Below, one piece after another: positions 15,515 through 23,324 of a stretch of 26,392 nt of DNA. Position 1 is the first letter of the stretch. Every line of letters starts with the position of its first letter. A program made the translations under genes and the position numbers. The DNA comes from JANQGH01 sp039177555. GTDB taxonomy: Bacteria > Pseudomonadota > Alphaproteobacteria > DSM-16000 > Inquilinaceae. The DNA lies in assembly GCA_039177555.1 (NCBI GenBank), contig JBCDFV010000051.1, positions 1 through 26,392 of the forward strand, in the 5' to 3' direction. Under the pieces are notes generated by a model. That model was not told where the DNA came from, did no database searches, and saw only the letters and a list, made by a program, of their open reading frames with translations.

Positions 15515-16669
15515 TTAGGCCTTCACGAAGCTGGGCGACGACAAAGACGCGTTTCTGATCTTCTCGCGCGCGAAGTCGGCGTTCTTCTGGACCCTTTCAC
15601 GCATGTCCTCCGGCATCTTGCCTTCATCGAGAAGCCGCTCGCAGGCGCGGAGGCTCTCTTCGAACGCGTCGACCCAGTAGGCATTGACCGCGAACTCGTC
15701 GAGCAGCCCGTAATTATAGATCCAATGCTCCACGAACAGACCTTCTGGGACCTTCTCCACCGCCAGCCCCTGCTTGGCGAGCTTGTAGCCGTCTTGGTAG
15801 CGCTTGGCATTCCGGCACAGGCGACTGCCGCCATGAAGCGCCTCGATACGCCCTGGCTGCGCCTTGGCGGCGTTCTTGTAGGCCGAGAGCACGGCGTCGA
15901 ACGGCCATTCCAGCGCCTCTTCCAGCTTCGCGGCATTGTAGAGACTGACATAGACCTCTTCCTGCCAGCGGCCCATCTGTGACCGTTTGATGTAGTTGGC
16001 CAGCGCCTTTTCCTTTTCGCCGGCGTCGCGATAGCTTTGAGCCAGATAGAAGACGTAGCGAGACTGCAGAAACCCGTCCTTCTCGAACCGGAGGGCCTTC
16101 TCCAGCAACTCCGCATCCTTGTGATACTTCCGAGGGTCTTGGTTCCGGGCGCCTTCGCGACCGGAGATCACATGAAATCCCTTGGCATCCTCGGCGGGTC
16201 CCGCTCCGGGTGGGCGATGCATGTACTCATGCAGGACGCTGCGATAGCGGAACGGTTTGTGATTGCTGCACATCTGCAGCCGGTGATAGTGCGTCGTGCC
16301 CTGCCGAATCTCGACGTTGTAGACGTCTTTGTCGAGCCCTTCCTTAAAGGCGATGGGGTCGAACCCTTCGTGGACGACCAGTCGGTCGTCGGCATCCATC
16401 ATGAAGGCGTAGTCTAGGTCCGGCTTCTTCTTGCGCAGTTTTGCCAGCACGCTGGAGCGGTTGTAGGCGAAGTTCTGCCACGGCTCATGATACACGTTGC
16501 CGGGCATGTCGTTGCGATCCAGCCAGTCCTGGATGATCGCCTGGGTGTTGTCTGACGAGCCCGTATCCTCAATGAACACATAGTCGACCAGGGGACGGAC
16601 GCTGTCCAAGCTGCGTTCGATGACGTGCGACTCGTTGCGCACGATCATGCAAAGCCCAATCGTTTTCAC
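15515..16669 (-). CDS. family 2 glycosyltransferase with C-terminal TPR-like region
   Basis: The protein has 384 residues. The N-terminal GT-A domain begins KTIGLCMIVRNESHVIERSL, with FIEDTGSSDNT (33-42) for nucleotide binding and FMMDADDR (89-96), the DxD metal site. The C-terminal half (about 190-370) is helical with repeats such as SRYVFYLAQSYRDAGEKEKA, resembling TPR units. This architecture is known from bacterial tetratricopeptide glycosyltransferases of surface polysaccharides. The start is taken as GTG 16669 because GAGG (16678-16675) lies five bases upstream and the family begins M-K-T-I-x-L-C-M-I-V. An ATG at 16732 would add 21 Arg-rich residues with no homology I can see. Substrates unknown. 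Confidence 0.85.
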   Translation of the reverse strand: MKTIGLCMIVRNESHVIERSLDSVRPLVDYVFIEDTGSSDNTQAIIQDWLDRNDMPGNVYHEPWQNFAYNRSSVLAKLRKKKPDLDYAFMMDADDRLVVHEGFDPIAFKEGLDKDVYNVEIRQGTTHYHRLQMCSNHKPFRYRSVLHEYMHRPPGAGPAEDAKGFHVISGREGARNQDPRKYHKDAELLEKALRFEKDGFLQSRYVFYLAQSYRDAGEKEKALANYIKRSQMGRWQEEVYVSLYNAAKLEEALEWPFDAVLSAYKNAAKAQPGRIEALHGGSRLCRNAKRYQDGYKLAKQGLAVEKVPEGLFVEHWIYNYGLLDEFAVNAYWVDAFEESLRACERLLDEGKMPEDMRERVQKNADFAREKIRNASLSSPSFVKA

Positions 16670-16801
16670 GGCAGCCTCGTTGGTTGCTCTCGTTCGCCGC
16701 CTAATTCTGCGAGCCTGCAGGCCTGTTGCCAAGTCACCTTGGAGCGTCTTCTCCGGATAGAAATTTCGTTATCGCTCACACGATGCTGATCGCGCCGTAT
16801 T

Positions 16802-16831
16802 GGTTGATCCGGCGATTTGACCGGATCAGCC
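16802..16831 (-). terminator. hairpin at the end of the hypothetical gene, possible terminator
   Basis: GGTTGATCCGG (16802-16812) pairs with CCGGATCAGCC (16821-16831) through 11 pairs including one G-U, with an eight-base loop. The stop codon of the minus-strand gene lies in the stem. No U-tract follows on the minus strand, so termination efficiency is doubtful. Confidence 0.4.
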
Positions 16832-17233
16832 GGCCTTTTTGCCAGCGGCTTTGCGACCCGCGCCGGACTTGCCGTCAGCCTGATCGATCAAGGCCTGGCC
16901 CAGTTCCCGCGCCCGCTCCGGCTCCATCATATAGCCTGTCCAGCCATAACCCTCGTGCCGCAAGACCATCAAAACGTGGCCCTTGGGGCCGGAATGCTCG
17001 CTCGGCACCTCCCATTTCGGCTCGCGCTGGATTTCCAGGTCCATGTCCTCGGCCAGCTCGTCCGCCACCGGCTCGATCAGGTTGGTGCGAAATCGGGCCA
17101 GGTCGCGGAGTTCGCGTTCCAAGAAGCCGCCGTCGAAAATCATGTGGGCCAGCGGTTCGCCGTCCGCACACATCTGCAAAAGGCCGCGTTTGCGATCGAC
17201 CGAAAGGGCCTTCTCAAGCGTCATCCGGGCCAA
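16826..17233 (-). CDS. hypothetical protein, 135 residues
   Basis: I do not recognise a family. The protein is soluble, with alternating charged helices (LERELRDLARFRTNLIEPVA), a central EVPSEHSGPKGHVLMVLRHE segment and an Ala/Gly/Lys tail (GAGRKAAGKKAG) that is probably disordered and could bind nucleic acid. There is no signal peptide, cysteine motif or membrane segment. The start is TTG 17233 if the GGAG seven bases upstream is used. An ATG at 17224 would shorten it by three residues. Codon use is like the surrounding GC-rich genes, which supports it being real. The neighbouring ABC permease gene ends 81 bases upstream on the same strand. Confidence 0.6.
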   Translation of the reverse strand: MARMTLEKALSVDRKRGLLQMCADGEPLAHMIFDGGFLERELRDLARFRTNLIEPVADELAEDMDLEIQREPKWEVPSEHSGPKGHVLMVLRHEGYGWTGYMMEPERARELGQALIDQADGKSGAGRKAAGKKAG

Positions 17234-17314
17234 GGTCAGTCTCCATCACGTAACAGGTTGTCGCGCGGGCGCGATCCTACACGATTCGAGCGAGACTGGA
17301 ACAAGACCTGCGCT

Positions 17315-18157
17315 TTACGTGCCCCGCCAGCGCAGCACGTGGCGTTCCAGGCGCTTGACCCCGGCGCTCATCGTCGCGCCGATCACCGACAGGATGACCA
17401 GGCCGGCGAAGACGCCGGCGGTGTTGTAAAGGCCCGATGCCTGGGCGATCAGATAGCCGATGCCGCGGTTCGACGACATGAACTCGCCGACCACCACGCC
17501 GATCAGCGCATAGGGCACCGAGACCTTCAGCCCGGCCAGAACCCAGGCCGCCGCCGAGGGTGTGATCACGATGCGCATCAGCTGCCATTCATTGGCGCCC
17601 ATGATACGCGCGGCGTTGATGAAGACCCGGTTCACGTCGCGCACGCCGGAATAGGTGTTCAGGAAGACGAGGAAGAACACCACCGTCGCGCTCATGGCGA
17701 TCTTGCTTTCGATGCCGATGCCGAACCACATGATAAACAGCGGCGCCAGCGCGATCTTGGGAATGCAGTAAAGCGCGGTCACGTAGGGGTCGAAGACCGT
17801 CGCGATCGTCTCCGACCGACCGAAAAGCAGGCCAAGGCAAAAGCCGATGAAGGCGCCGATGGCGAAGCCGAAGACCATGGCGTAGAGCGTCTGGTAAAGA
17901 TTGCCCCAAATGCTGCCGGACGAGAACCAGCGCCATAGCTGGGCGGCGACCGCGTCGGGCGAACTGATGAAGAACCCGTCGATCAGCCAGCCGGACGCGA
18001 TCTGCCAAAAGGCCAAGATGCCGATGCCGACGCCGATTTGGGCGATCAGCAGCATCCGGCGCCGACGGGCCGCGCCCAGCTCTTCCTCGATCACGGCGGC
18101 CGACTTGGCCGGCGGCGCGCCTTCGCCGCCATCGAACACGCCTTGGCTGATGCTCAT
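17315..18157 (-). CDS. ABC transporter permease, SsuC/TauC-like
   Basis: Inner-membrane permease of 280 residues with about six to seven hydrophobic segments from residue 37 on. The family pattern includes NLYQTLYAMVFGFAIGAFIG, the cytoplasmic EAA-like loop INAARIMGANEWQLMRIVI, and VVVGEFMSSNRGIGYLIAQA near the end. These are typical of BPD_transp_1 permeases for nitrate, sulfonate, taurine, pyrimidine-precursor or riboflavin-type substrates. ATG 18157 is chosen because GGGAGAA lies six bases upstream and it overlaps the ATPase stop as ATGA. An upstream start at 18199 would run 14 codons into the ATPase gene. Substrate unknown. Confidence 0.9.
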   Translation of the reverse strand: MSISQGVFDGGEGAPPAKSAAVIEEELGAARRRRMLLIAQIGVGIGILAFWQIASGWLIDGFFISSPDAVAAQLWRWFSSGSIWGNLYQTLYAMVFGFAIGAFIGFCLGLLFGRSETIATVFDPYVTALYCIPKIALAPLFIMWFGIGIESKIAMSATVVFFLVFLNTYSGVRDVNRVFINAARIMGANEWQLMRIVITPSAAAWVLAGLKVSVPYALIGVVVGEFMSSNRGIGYLIAQASGLYNTAGVFAGLVILSVIGATMSAGVKRLERHVLRWRGT

Positions 18158-18930
18158 AGCGCTTCTCCCTTGCTGATCTCCGGCGCCAGTTCCGCCCACA
18201 AGCCTTCATAGAGCGTTTGAAAGGCGGGCTGGAACCGAACCGTGAAGATGTCCCGCGGCCGTTCCAGATCGATCGGCTGGATCAGCTTGATCTTGCCCGG
18301 CCGGCCGGAAAACACGATGACCCGGTCGGCCAGCGCGATGGCCTCCGCCAGATCATGGGTGACGAAGACGATGGTCTTGCCGCTGTTGCGCCAGATTTTC
18401 AGCAGCTCGGCCTGCATGACAAGCTTCAGTTGGGCGTCCAGCGCGCCAAACGGCTCGTCCATCAGCAGGGTCGCGGGCTCATAGCTCAAAAGCTGGGCCA
18501 GCGCGGCGCGCTTGCGCATGCCGCCGGAAAGTTCGGTGGGAAAATGATGGCCAAAGCCGTCGAGCCCCACCAGCGCCAGCATTTGCTGGGCCACTTCACG
18601 GCTTCGCCGCCGCTCGACCCCGCGCAGTTGCAGCGGCAGCACCACGTTCTGGAACACGGTCCGCCAGGGCAACAAACTGTCGACCTGGGTCATGTAACCC
18701 ACGGCCCGGTTGGGGCCGTCGATCGTACGGCCGTCATGCACCACCGTGCCGCCTGTCGGCAGCGCGATGCCGGCCATCATGTTCAACAGGGTGGTCTTGC
18801 CGCAGCCGGACGGGCCGACCATGGCCACGAACTCGCCATCCTCGATCTCAAGATCGATGCCGGCAAGCGCCTGAACCTCGCGGCCGCGCGCGATGAAGCG
18901 CTTCTCGACCTCGGTGACGACGATCGACAC
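18154..18930 (-). CDS. ABC transporter ATP-binding protein, SsuB/TauB-like
   Basis: The protein has 258 residues and a complete single ABC domain: Walker A GPSGCGKTT (39-47), Q-loop Gln82, signature LSGGM (134-138), Walker B LLMDEP (155-160), D-loop ALD and switch His in VTHDLAEA. The sequence GYMTQVDSLLPWRTVFQNV is characteristic of the nitrate/sulfonate/taurine subfamily. The start is GTG 18930, 40 bases after the binding-protein stop, with no good ribosome binding site close by. The nearest GGAG is about 20 bases upstream. It couples by ATGA overlap to the permease gene. Confidence 0.92.
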   Translation of the reverse strand: MSIVVTEVEKRFIARGREVQALAGIDLEIEDGEFVAMVGPSGCGKTTLLNMMAGIALPTGGTVVHDGRTIDGPNRAVGYMTQVDSLLPWRTVFQNVVLPLQLRGVERRRSREVAQQMLALVGLDGFGHHFPTELSGGMRKRAALAQLLSYEPATLLMDEPFGALDAQLKLVMQAELLKIWRNSGKTIVFVTHDLAEAIALADRVIVFSGRPGKIKLIQPIDLERPRDIFTVRFQPAFQTLYEGLWAELAPEISKGEAL

Positions 18931-18970
18931 GTTACGGCTGGGCGATCGCGCGCTCCGCGTGGTTTTTCGG

Positions 18971-20092
18971 CTAGTTCAGGGACGCGACGGCTTCCTCGGC
19001 GATGCTGGGGTCGCAGGCATCCTGGAAGCTGAAATCCTCCGGCAGTGCCGGCTCGCCCAGGGTCTGGAAGCCGATATTCACGAACTGCTTGTTCAGCTCG
19101 AACTGGGCTTCGGTCGGCACCGGGCTGGTGGTGTAGATGCGCGAGTTGTTGGCGAAGGCGACGTCGAAAAGCTGGTCGTCCAGGCTGTCGAACCAGCCGC
19201 GCGCCCATTCGCGGAACACGTCCGGCTGGTCGTTGATCGCGCGCAGCGCCAGGGTCAGCCCCTTCACGTAGGCCACCAGATCGGACCGCCGCTCCTGGAT
19301 CGCCTCGTCCAGCACCGCGCAGCCGATATAGAAATAGTTCTCCAGCGCCGGCGGCGGATTGGTCGCCATGTTGAACAGATAGGCCGTACCGAACTGCTGG
19401 TTGGACACGTCGGAGGTCGGCGAGGACAGGCAGAAGCCGTCGATCACGCCTTGCTCCACCGCTGCCAGGATGGCCGAACCGCCGCCCTGGATGGTCACCA
19501 GCTCAACTTCTGTGTCCGGGTTGATGTCGCCCGTCGAGAACAGATAGCGCAGCAGCGAATCCGGCGCGGCACCCGGGCCGGTCGTGCCCATGCGCAGGCC
19601 GCGCATCGCCTCGACCTTGTCGGCTACGGGCGAGCTTTCGTCCACGCCGCGCTCGGCCAGGATTTCCGCGTTGACCACGACGTTCGACGCGTATTTGTCG
19701 ACCGTCGCGGCGATCAGCTTCACCGGCTGGTTCTGAACCTGCGCACGGATCGACTGGTCCGGCGTGCCCAGCACGACGTCGACGGCACCGCCGATCAGGG
19801 CCGGCACGTTCACGCCGCGCCCCGAGGCGTTGCTTTCCACCGTGACCCCGGCCTCGGCGAAGTAGCCGCCGCCGGTGGCGAAGTCCTCGGCGGCCCAGAG
19901 CCACGATTTCGAGGTCGAACGCATCGTCGTGATGCCGATATCCTGCGCCAGCGCGCGGCCCGGCATGAAGATGGACGCGGCCCCTTGCAGGCCGGCAACG
20001 CCGCCCAAAGCCAGGCCAGCCTTCAAGGCCGTGCGCCGGCGTATCCGTTGCTGGGTCAGCGCTTTTGCGACGGTTCGCTCAATCGTGCTCAT
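18971..20092 (-). CDS. ABC transporter substrate-binding protein, NMT1/SsuA-like
   Basis: Periplasmic binding protein of 373 residues and first gene of the operon. The N-terminus has a long basic region with RIRRRTALKAGLALGG, a near twin-arginine motif (RR19-20, L23, K24), then a hydrophobic stretch and an ALA cleavage site after about residue 49. The mature protein has the NMT1 pattern: a WAAEDFATGGGYFAEAGVTVE segment around 66-86, ALIGGAVDVVLGTPDQSIRA, and GVIDGFCLSSPTSDV. Relatives bind sulfonates, nitrate, riboflavin or pyrimidine precursors. The ligand cannot be assigned. A GGAGGGGGG ribosome binding site precedes the ATG. Confidence 0.9.
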   Translation of the reverse strand: MSTIERTVAKALTQQRIRRRTALKAGLALGGVAGLQGAASIFMPGRALAQDIGITTMRSTSKSWLWAAEDFATGGGYFAEAGVTVESNASGRGVNVPALIGGAVDVVLGTPDQSIRAQVQNQPVKLIAATVDKYASNVVVNAEILAERGVDESSPVADKVEAMRGLRMGTTGPGAAPDSLLRYLFSTGDINPDTEVELVTIQGGGSAILAAVEQGVIDGFCLSSPTSDVSNQQFGTAYLFNMATNPPPALENYFYIGCAVLDEAIQERRSDLVAYVKGLTLALRAINDQPDVFREWARGWFDSLDDQLFDVAFANNSRIYTTSPVPTEAQFELNKQFVNIGFQTLGEPALPEDFSFQDACDPSIAEEAVASLN

Positions 20093-20120
20093 GGATTCCC
20101 CCCTCCAGGCGATGATCGGT

Positions 20121-20150
20121 TCTAAATGTTATAGATTTAATACATTTAGA
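20121..20150. promoter_or_regulatory. 30-base operator-like dyad over the ABC operon promoter
   Basis: Perfect nine-base arms TCTAAATGT (20121-20129) and ACATTTAGA (20142-20150) are separated by 12 AT-rich bases. The dyad reaches from the last base of the -35 box through the -10 box to the predicted start of transcription, the classic place for a repressor. The AT-rich block stands out sharply from its GC-rich surroundings. The cognate regulator is not encoded next to it. Confidence 0.6.
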
Positions 20151-20155
20151 GTCAA
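20128..20155 (-). promoter_or_regulatory. sigma-70-type promoter of the SsuABC-like operon
   Basis: On the minus strand, TTGACT (20155-20150) and TATAAC (20133-20128) are separated by 16 bases, each matching five of six consensus positions. Transcription would begin near 20121, giving a leader of about 28 bases that contains the strong ribosome binding site of the binding-protein gene. Confidence 0.6.
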
Positions 20156-20175
20156 TCGCCGTGGTCGGGTTTTGG

Positions 20176-21930
20176 TTAGTCGCGGCCGAAAAGGTCGGCG
20201 CCGGCCATCAGGTCTTGGCGGATATGCTGTAGGTTCAGCCGCTCCTCGTCACGTTCGCGGAACTCGGCCAATGCGCGCTCGCGATCTTCCTCGTCCACGC
20301 CCAGCGCCGCCAGGGCCTCGTCGGAAAAGCGGATTGCGGATTCGATGGTTTCGCGGATGTGATAGGTGACGTCCGTGTCCATCATGCGCAAACTGTCGAC
20401 CCGGTCGTAGGAACGAGCGAACAACGCGGCTTGCGGAAACTCCTCCCGAATCTGCGCAATGGCGGCAAAGCGCGCCTCAGGATCGTCGATGCACAGCGCG
20501 ATCAGGTCTGCCTTGTCCGCGCCGGCGGCGCGCAAGACATCCGCGCGCGCGACATCGCCGTAATAGATGCGATAGCCGAACTGGCGCGCCGTTTCGATGC
20601 GGTTGGCGTCCTTGTCGATGGCCGTGAAGCCAATCCGTTCGGCGGTCAGAACGCGCGCCAAGATCTGTCCGAACCGGCCGTAGCCGACCAGGATCACCCG
20701 TGGGTCGTTGTCCGCGAAATCCAACTCCGGTTCTTCCTCATCGGCCTCTCTTGGTGTCAGCGCGCGATCGATGACGCCGACCAGGAACGGCGTTGCCGCC
20801 ATCGACAAGGTCACCGCGGCGATCAGCACCGCTGAGGCCGTCGCGTCCAACAGGCCCCCGGTCGTCGCCGCGCCGAACAGCACGAAGGCGAACTCGCCCC
20901 CGCCGGCCAACAGGGCGCCGACTTTGGCTGCAACCCTGGTCTCCAGGCCGAACAGCAGCCGGCCGATGACAAAGATGATGGCGGCCTTGGCGATCATGAA
21001 GCAAGGCAGCAGGACCAGCACGATCCACCAGTTGGCCGCCAGCACGTTCAGGTCGATCGACATGCCCACGGCGACGAAGAACAGCGCCAGCAGGATCTCG
21101 CGATAGGGCTCGATGTCGGCTTCAAGCTGATGGCGATAGCTGGATTCCGCCAGCATCACGCCGGCAAGGAACGCGCCCATGGCCATGGACATGCCGACGC
21201 TGCGCATCAGCAGGGCCGCGCCCAGCACGATCAGCAAGGCGGTCGCGGCGAACACGTCGCGTGCCTCCAACCTGGCTAGCAGGCGAAACAGGGGCGTCAG
21301 CACGAAGCGGCCGATCAGGATCAGCCCGACGATGGCGCCGATCACGGCCAGGATCGACTGCCATAGCGGCCATTCCTCTTCCCCTGCATGCATATCGACC
21401 GGCGCCAGCAGGGTCACCAGGGCCAGTAGCGGCACGATGGCCAGGTCCTGCAACAGCAGGATGGAGAAGGACTTGCGTCCCGCGACCGTGTTGCGCTCGC
21501 CGCGTTCCTCCAGAACCGGGATGACGAACGCGGTCGACGACAGTGCCAGGCCAAGCCCGACGATGATCGCCGTGTCCTCAGGCAGGCCCAGCGCCCAGGC
21601 CACCAGCGCGCCCGCGGCGCCCACCACGATCACCTCGGCCAGTCCCAGTCCGAAAATGTCCTTGCGCATGGCCCAGATCGTGCGCGGTTTCAGCTCCAGC
21701 CCGATCAGGAACAGCAGCATGACAACGCCCAGCTCGGAAAAGTGCAGCACCTCTTCCGCCGCCGGGATCAGGCCCAGAACGAACGGCCCGATCAGAACAC
21801 CGGCAATCAGATAGCCGACGATCGAGCCCAGCTTCAGCATCCGCGCCAGCGGTACGGCGGCGACCGCCGCGACCAGGATGATGACCGCGCCCGTCAGCAG
21901 GTCCGGGCCGTCGCTGGCGTGTGCTTCCAT
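20176..21930 (-). CDS. CPA2-family monovalent cation:proton antiporter, KefB/KefC-like
   Basis: Potassium-efflux or sodium/proton antiporter of 584 residues. The membrane domain (about 12-392) has a dozen hydrophobic segments with LLFLIGLELKPRTIWAMRKD (72-91), LALSSTAFVIPVLEERGE and the conserved LLLQDLAIVPLLAL (158-171). A cytoplasmic RCK/TrkA-N domain begins at 411 with VGYGRFGQILARVL (Rossmann GYGRFG 416-421) and DKDANRIETARQFGYRIYYGD. These features match glutathione-gated KefB/KefC. No separate KefF/KefG ancillary gene is present. The start lies eight bases after the pirin stop, so the two are probably one transcript, suggesting electrophile or redox stress as the common theme. Confidence 0.92.
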   Translation of the reverse strand: MEAHASDGPDLLTGAVIILVAAVAAVPLARMLKLGSIVGYLIAGVLIGPFVLGLIPAAEEVLHFSELGVVMLLFLIGLELKPRTIWAMRKDIFGLGLAEVIVVGAAGALVAWALGLPEDTAIIVGLGLALSSTAFVIPVLEERGERNTVAGRKSFSILLLQDLAIVPLLALVTLLAPVDMHAGEEEWPLWQSILAVIGAIVGLILIGRFVLTPLFRLLARLEARDVFAATALLIVLGAALLMRSVGMSMAMGAFLAGVMLAESSYRHQLEADIEPYREILLALFFVAVGMSIDLNVLAANWWIVLVLLPCFMIAKAAIIFVIGRLLFGLETRVAAKVGALLAGGGEFAFVLFGAATTGGLLDATASAVLIAAVTLSMAATPFLVGVIDRALTPREADEEEPELDFADNDPRVILVGYGRFGQILARVLTAERIGFTAIDKDANRIETARQFGYRIYYGDVARADVLRAAGADKADLIALCIDDPEARFAAIAQIREEFPQAALFARSYDRVDSLRMMDTDVTYHIRETIESAIRFSDEALAALGVDEEDRERALAEFRERDEERLNLQHIRQDLMAGADLFGRD

Positions 21931-21938
21931 GGCTCAGG

Positions 21939-22856
21939 TCATCTTTCGGGCAGGGGGATGAACTCGTGGTCGTCCGGTACGGGCTCGAACCGGCCTTGGC
22001 GCCAGTCCTCCTTGGCGGCCTCAATCCGCTCGCGCGACGACGAGACGAAGTTCCACCACATGTGTCTCGGGCCGTCCAGCGGCTCGCCGCCCAGCACCAT
22101 GATGCGGGCCGGCTCCGGCGCCGTCACGATGATCTCCGCGCCCGGCTTGAACACGATCATGGCGCCTGGTTCGTAGCGCACGCCGTCTGCCAACAGGGCG
22201 CCGCTCACCACGTAAGTCGCCCGATCCTCCATGTCGGCCGGGATCTTCAGCCGCGCGCCCGCCGCCATCTGAACGTCGGCATAGACGGTCTCGGATTGCG
22301 TTTCGACGGGCGAAGTCGCGCCGAAGATAGATCCCAGAATGATCTTGCCACTGAGGCCGTCGCCTTCGAGTGTCGGCAGATCGCCGGCACCATGATGGGC
22401 GAAGTCCGGCGCCATCTCCTCCCGTGCCTTCGGCAGCGCGATCCAGGTCTGAATGCCGAACAGTTCGCTGCCGGGCGTGTTGTGCGCCTGCGATGTCCGT
22501 TCCGAATGCACGATGCCTTGGCCGGCCGTCATCCAGTTGACCGCGCCCGGCTCGATTGCCTGCACCGTGCCCAGACTGTCGCGATGCATGATCGCGCCCG
22601 AGAAGAGATAGGTCACCGTGGCCAGGCCGATATGCGGGTGGGGCCGGACCTCCAGGCCCTTGCCGTTCAACAGTTCGACCGGGCCCATCTGATCGAAGAA
22701 GACAAACGGACCGACGGTCTTGCGCTTTGACGAGGGCAGGGCGCGCCGTACCTCGAAACCGCCGAGGTCGCGCGCCCTTGGCACGATCACAGTGTCGATA
22801 CCCTGCGGAAGTCCATCCGTTCCGCATTCCGGCTCTTGTGCTTTCTGCCAACTCAT
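21939..22856 (-). CDS. pirin-family protein (bicupin)
   Basis: Iron-binding double-cupin protein of 305 residues. Some pirins are quercetinases and others redox-sensitive regulators. The four metal ligands of the N-terminal cupin are present: H73 and H75 (RPHPHIGLATVTYLFSG) and H117 and E119 (GIVHSER). The C-terminal cupin_C part includes YVVSGALLADG and a closing MVLGGEPLDGPRHMWWNFVS. ATG 22856 is used, with GGGAG and GAAAG upstream. An ATG at 22904 would add 16 Arg-rich residues. It is the first gene of a likely pirin-antiporter operon. Confidence 0.92.
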   Translation of the reverse strand: MSWQKAQEPECGTDGLPQGIDTVIVPRARDLGGFEVRRALPSSKRKTVGPFVFFDQMGPVELLNGKGLEVRPHPHIGLATVTYLFSGAIMHRDSLGTVQAIEPGAVNWMTAGQGIVHSERTSQAHNTPGSELFGIQTWIALPKAREEMAPDFAHHGAGDLPTLEGDGLSGKIILGSIFGATSPVETQSETVYADVQMAAGARLKIPADMEDRATYVVSGALLADGVRYEPGAMIVFKPGAEIIVTAPEPARIMVLGGEPLDGPRHMWWNFVSSSRERIEAAKEDWRQGRFEPVPDDHEFIPLPER

Positions 22857-22960
22857 CTTTCGCCGCTCCCGTCGACCATATCTGTTGCTGGGTGCCAGAG
22901 ACATGTTGCCGCCTTAGGCAAGGTCAACGGCGTATCATGGTCCGCAAGCCCGCGATGGCG

Positions 22961-22998
22961 AAAAGAAAAAGGGCGCTGTCATTGGTCTGACAGCGCCC
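22961..22998 (-). terminator. rho-independent terminator of the small gene at 23047-23202
   Basis: An 11-pair perfect stem, GGGCGCTGTCA (22971-22981) with TGACAGCGCCC (22988-22998), encloses a six-base loop. On the minus strand it is followed by TTTTTCTTTT (22970-22961). It lies 48 bases after the stop of the small minus-strand gene. Confidence 0.85.
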
Positions 22999-23046
22999 TC
23001 AATCGAGTTGCTGGGGGTTTGGCGGCCGGGTTCCGGCCGTTTGGGG

Positions 23047-23202
23047 TCAGTGAGCAGCGCTCGTGGTCGCGGAACCGTTGATGGGTCGGCGCGCAAGCCA
23101 GCGGCCGATACGCACAAACAACGCGCGCATGGCTTTTGCCTGTTCCCGCCGGGCGATCCGTTCGGCTTCGTGCTGACTGACGATGTTGTCGGCCATGTTC
23201 AT
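23047..23202 (-). CDS. small basic protein, 51 residues, unknown function
   Basis: A complete short gene that sequence signals strongly support. AAGGAG (23213-23208) sits five bases before the ATG at 23202, and a rho-independent terminator follows the stop. The product starts MNMADNIVSQHEAERIAR and continues as a highly basic amphipathic helix (REQAKAMRALFVRIGRWLAR), ending in a polar Ser/Thr tail. The Arg-rich helix with an aromatic-hydrophobic face recalls DUF1127-type small proteins of alphaproteobacteria, which regulate phosphate and carbon metabolism or RNA turnover, but it lacks enough match to assign it. Single-gene transcription unit, with a hairpin immediately upstream of the ribosome binding site. 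Confidence 0.75.
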   Translation of the reverse strand: MNMADNIVSQHEAERIARREQAKAMRALFVRIGRWLARRPINGSATTSAAH

Positions 23203-23215
23203 GTCAACTCCTTCC

Positions 23216-23234
23216 CGGACTTATTCTAAGTCCG
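23216..23234 (-). promoter_or_regulatory. hairpin or operator adjoining the ribosome binding site of the small gene
   Basis: CGGACTTA and TAAGTCCG form a perfect eight-pair dyad around three bases (23224-23226), ending two bases before the AAGGAG. On the minus strand the centre reads TTAGAATAA, so it also overlaps a possible -10 box (TAGAAT). It may therefore be a DNA operator rather than an RNA hairpin. Confidence 0.5.
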
Positions 23235-23324
23235 ATTACGGAGTTGAAGGTAGGGCGCCGGTCCCGTTAGTCGAAGTGACGATGCTGCAACGCAGCAATG
23301 AGGTTTCCGGGTGCCTCGCGGTTT

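Noticed and set aside
16832..16840. T-rich stretch after the 16802-16831 hairpin as a plus-strand terminator.
   Set aside because: The T run encodes the Lys codons of the hypothetical gene's C-terminus on the minus strand, and no plus-strand gene ends there.
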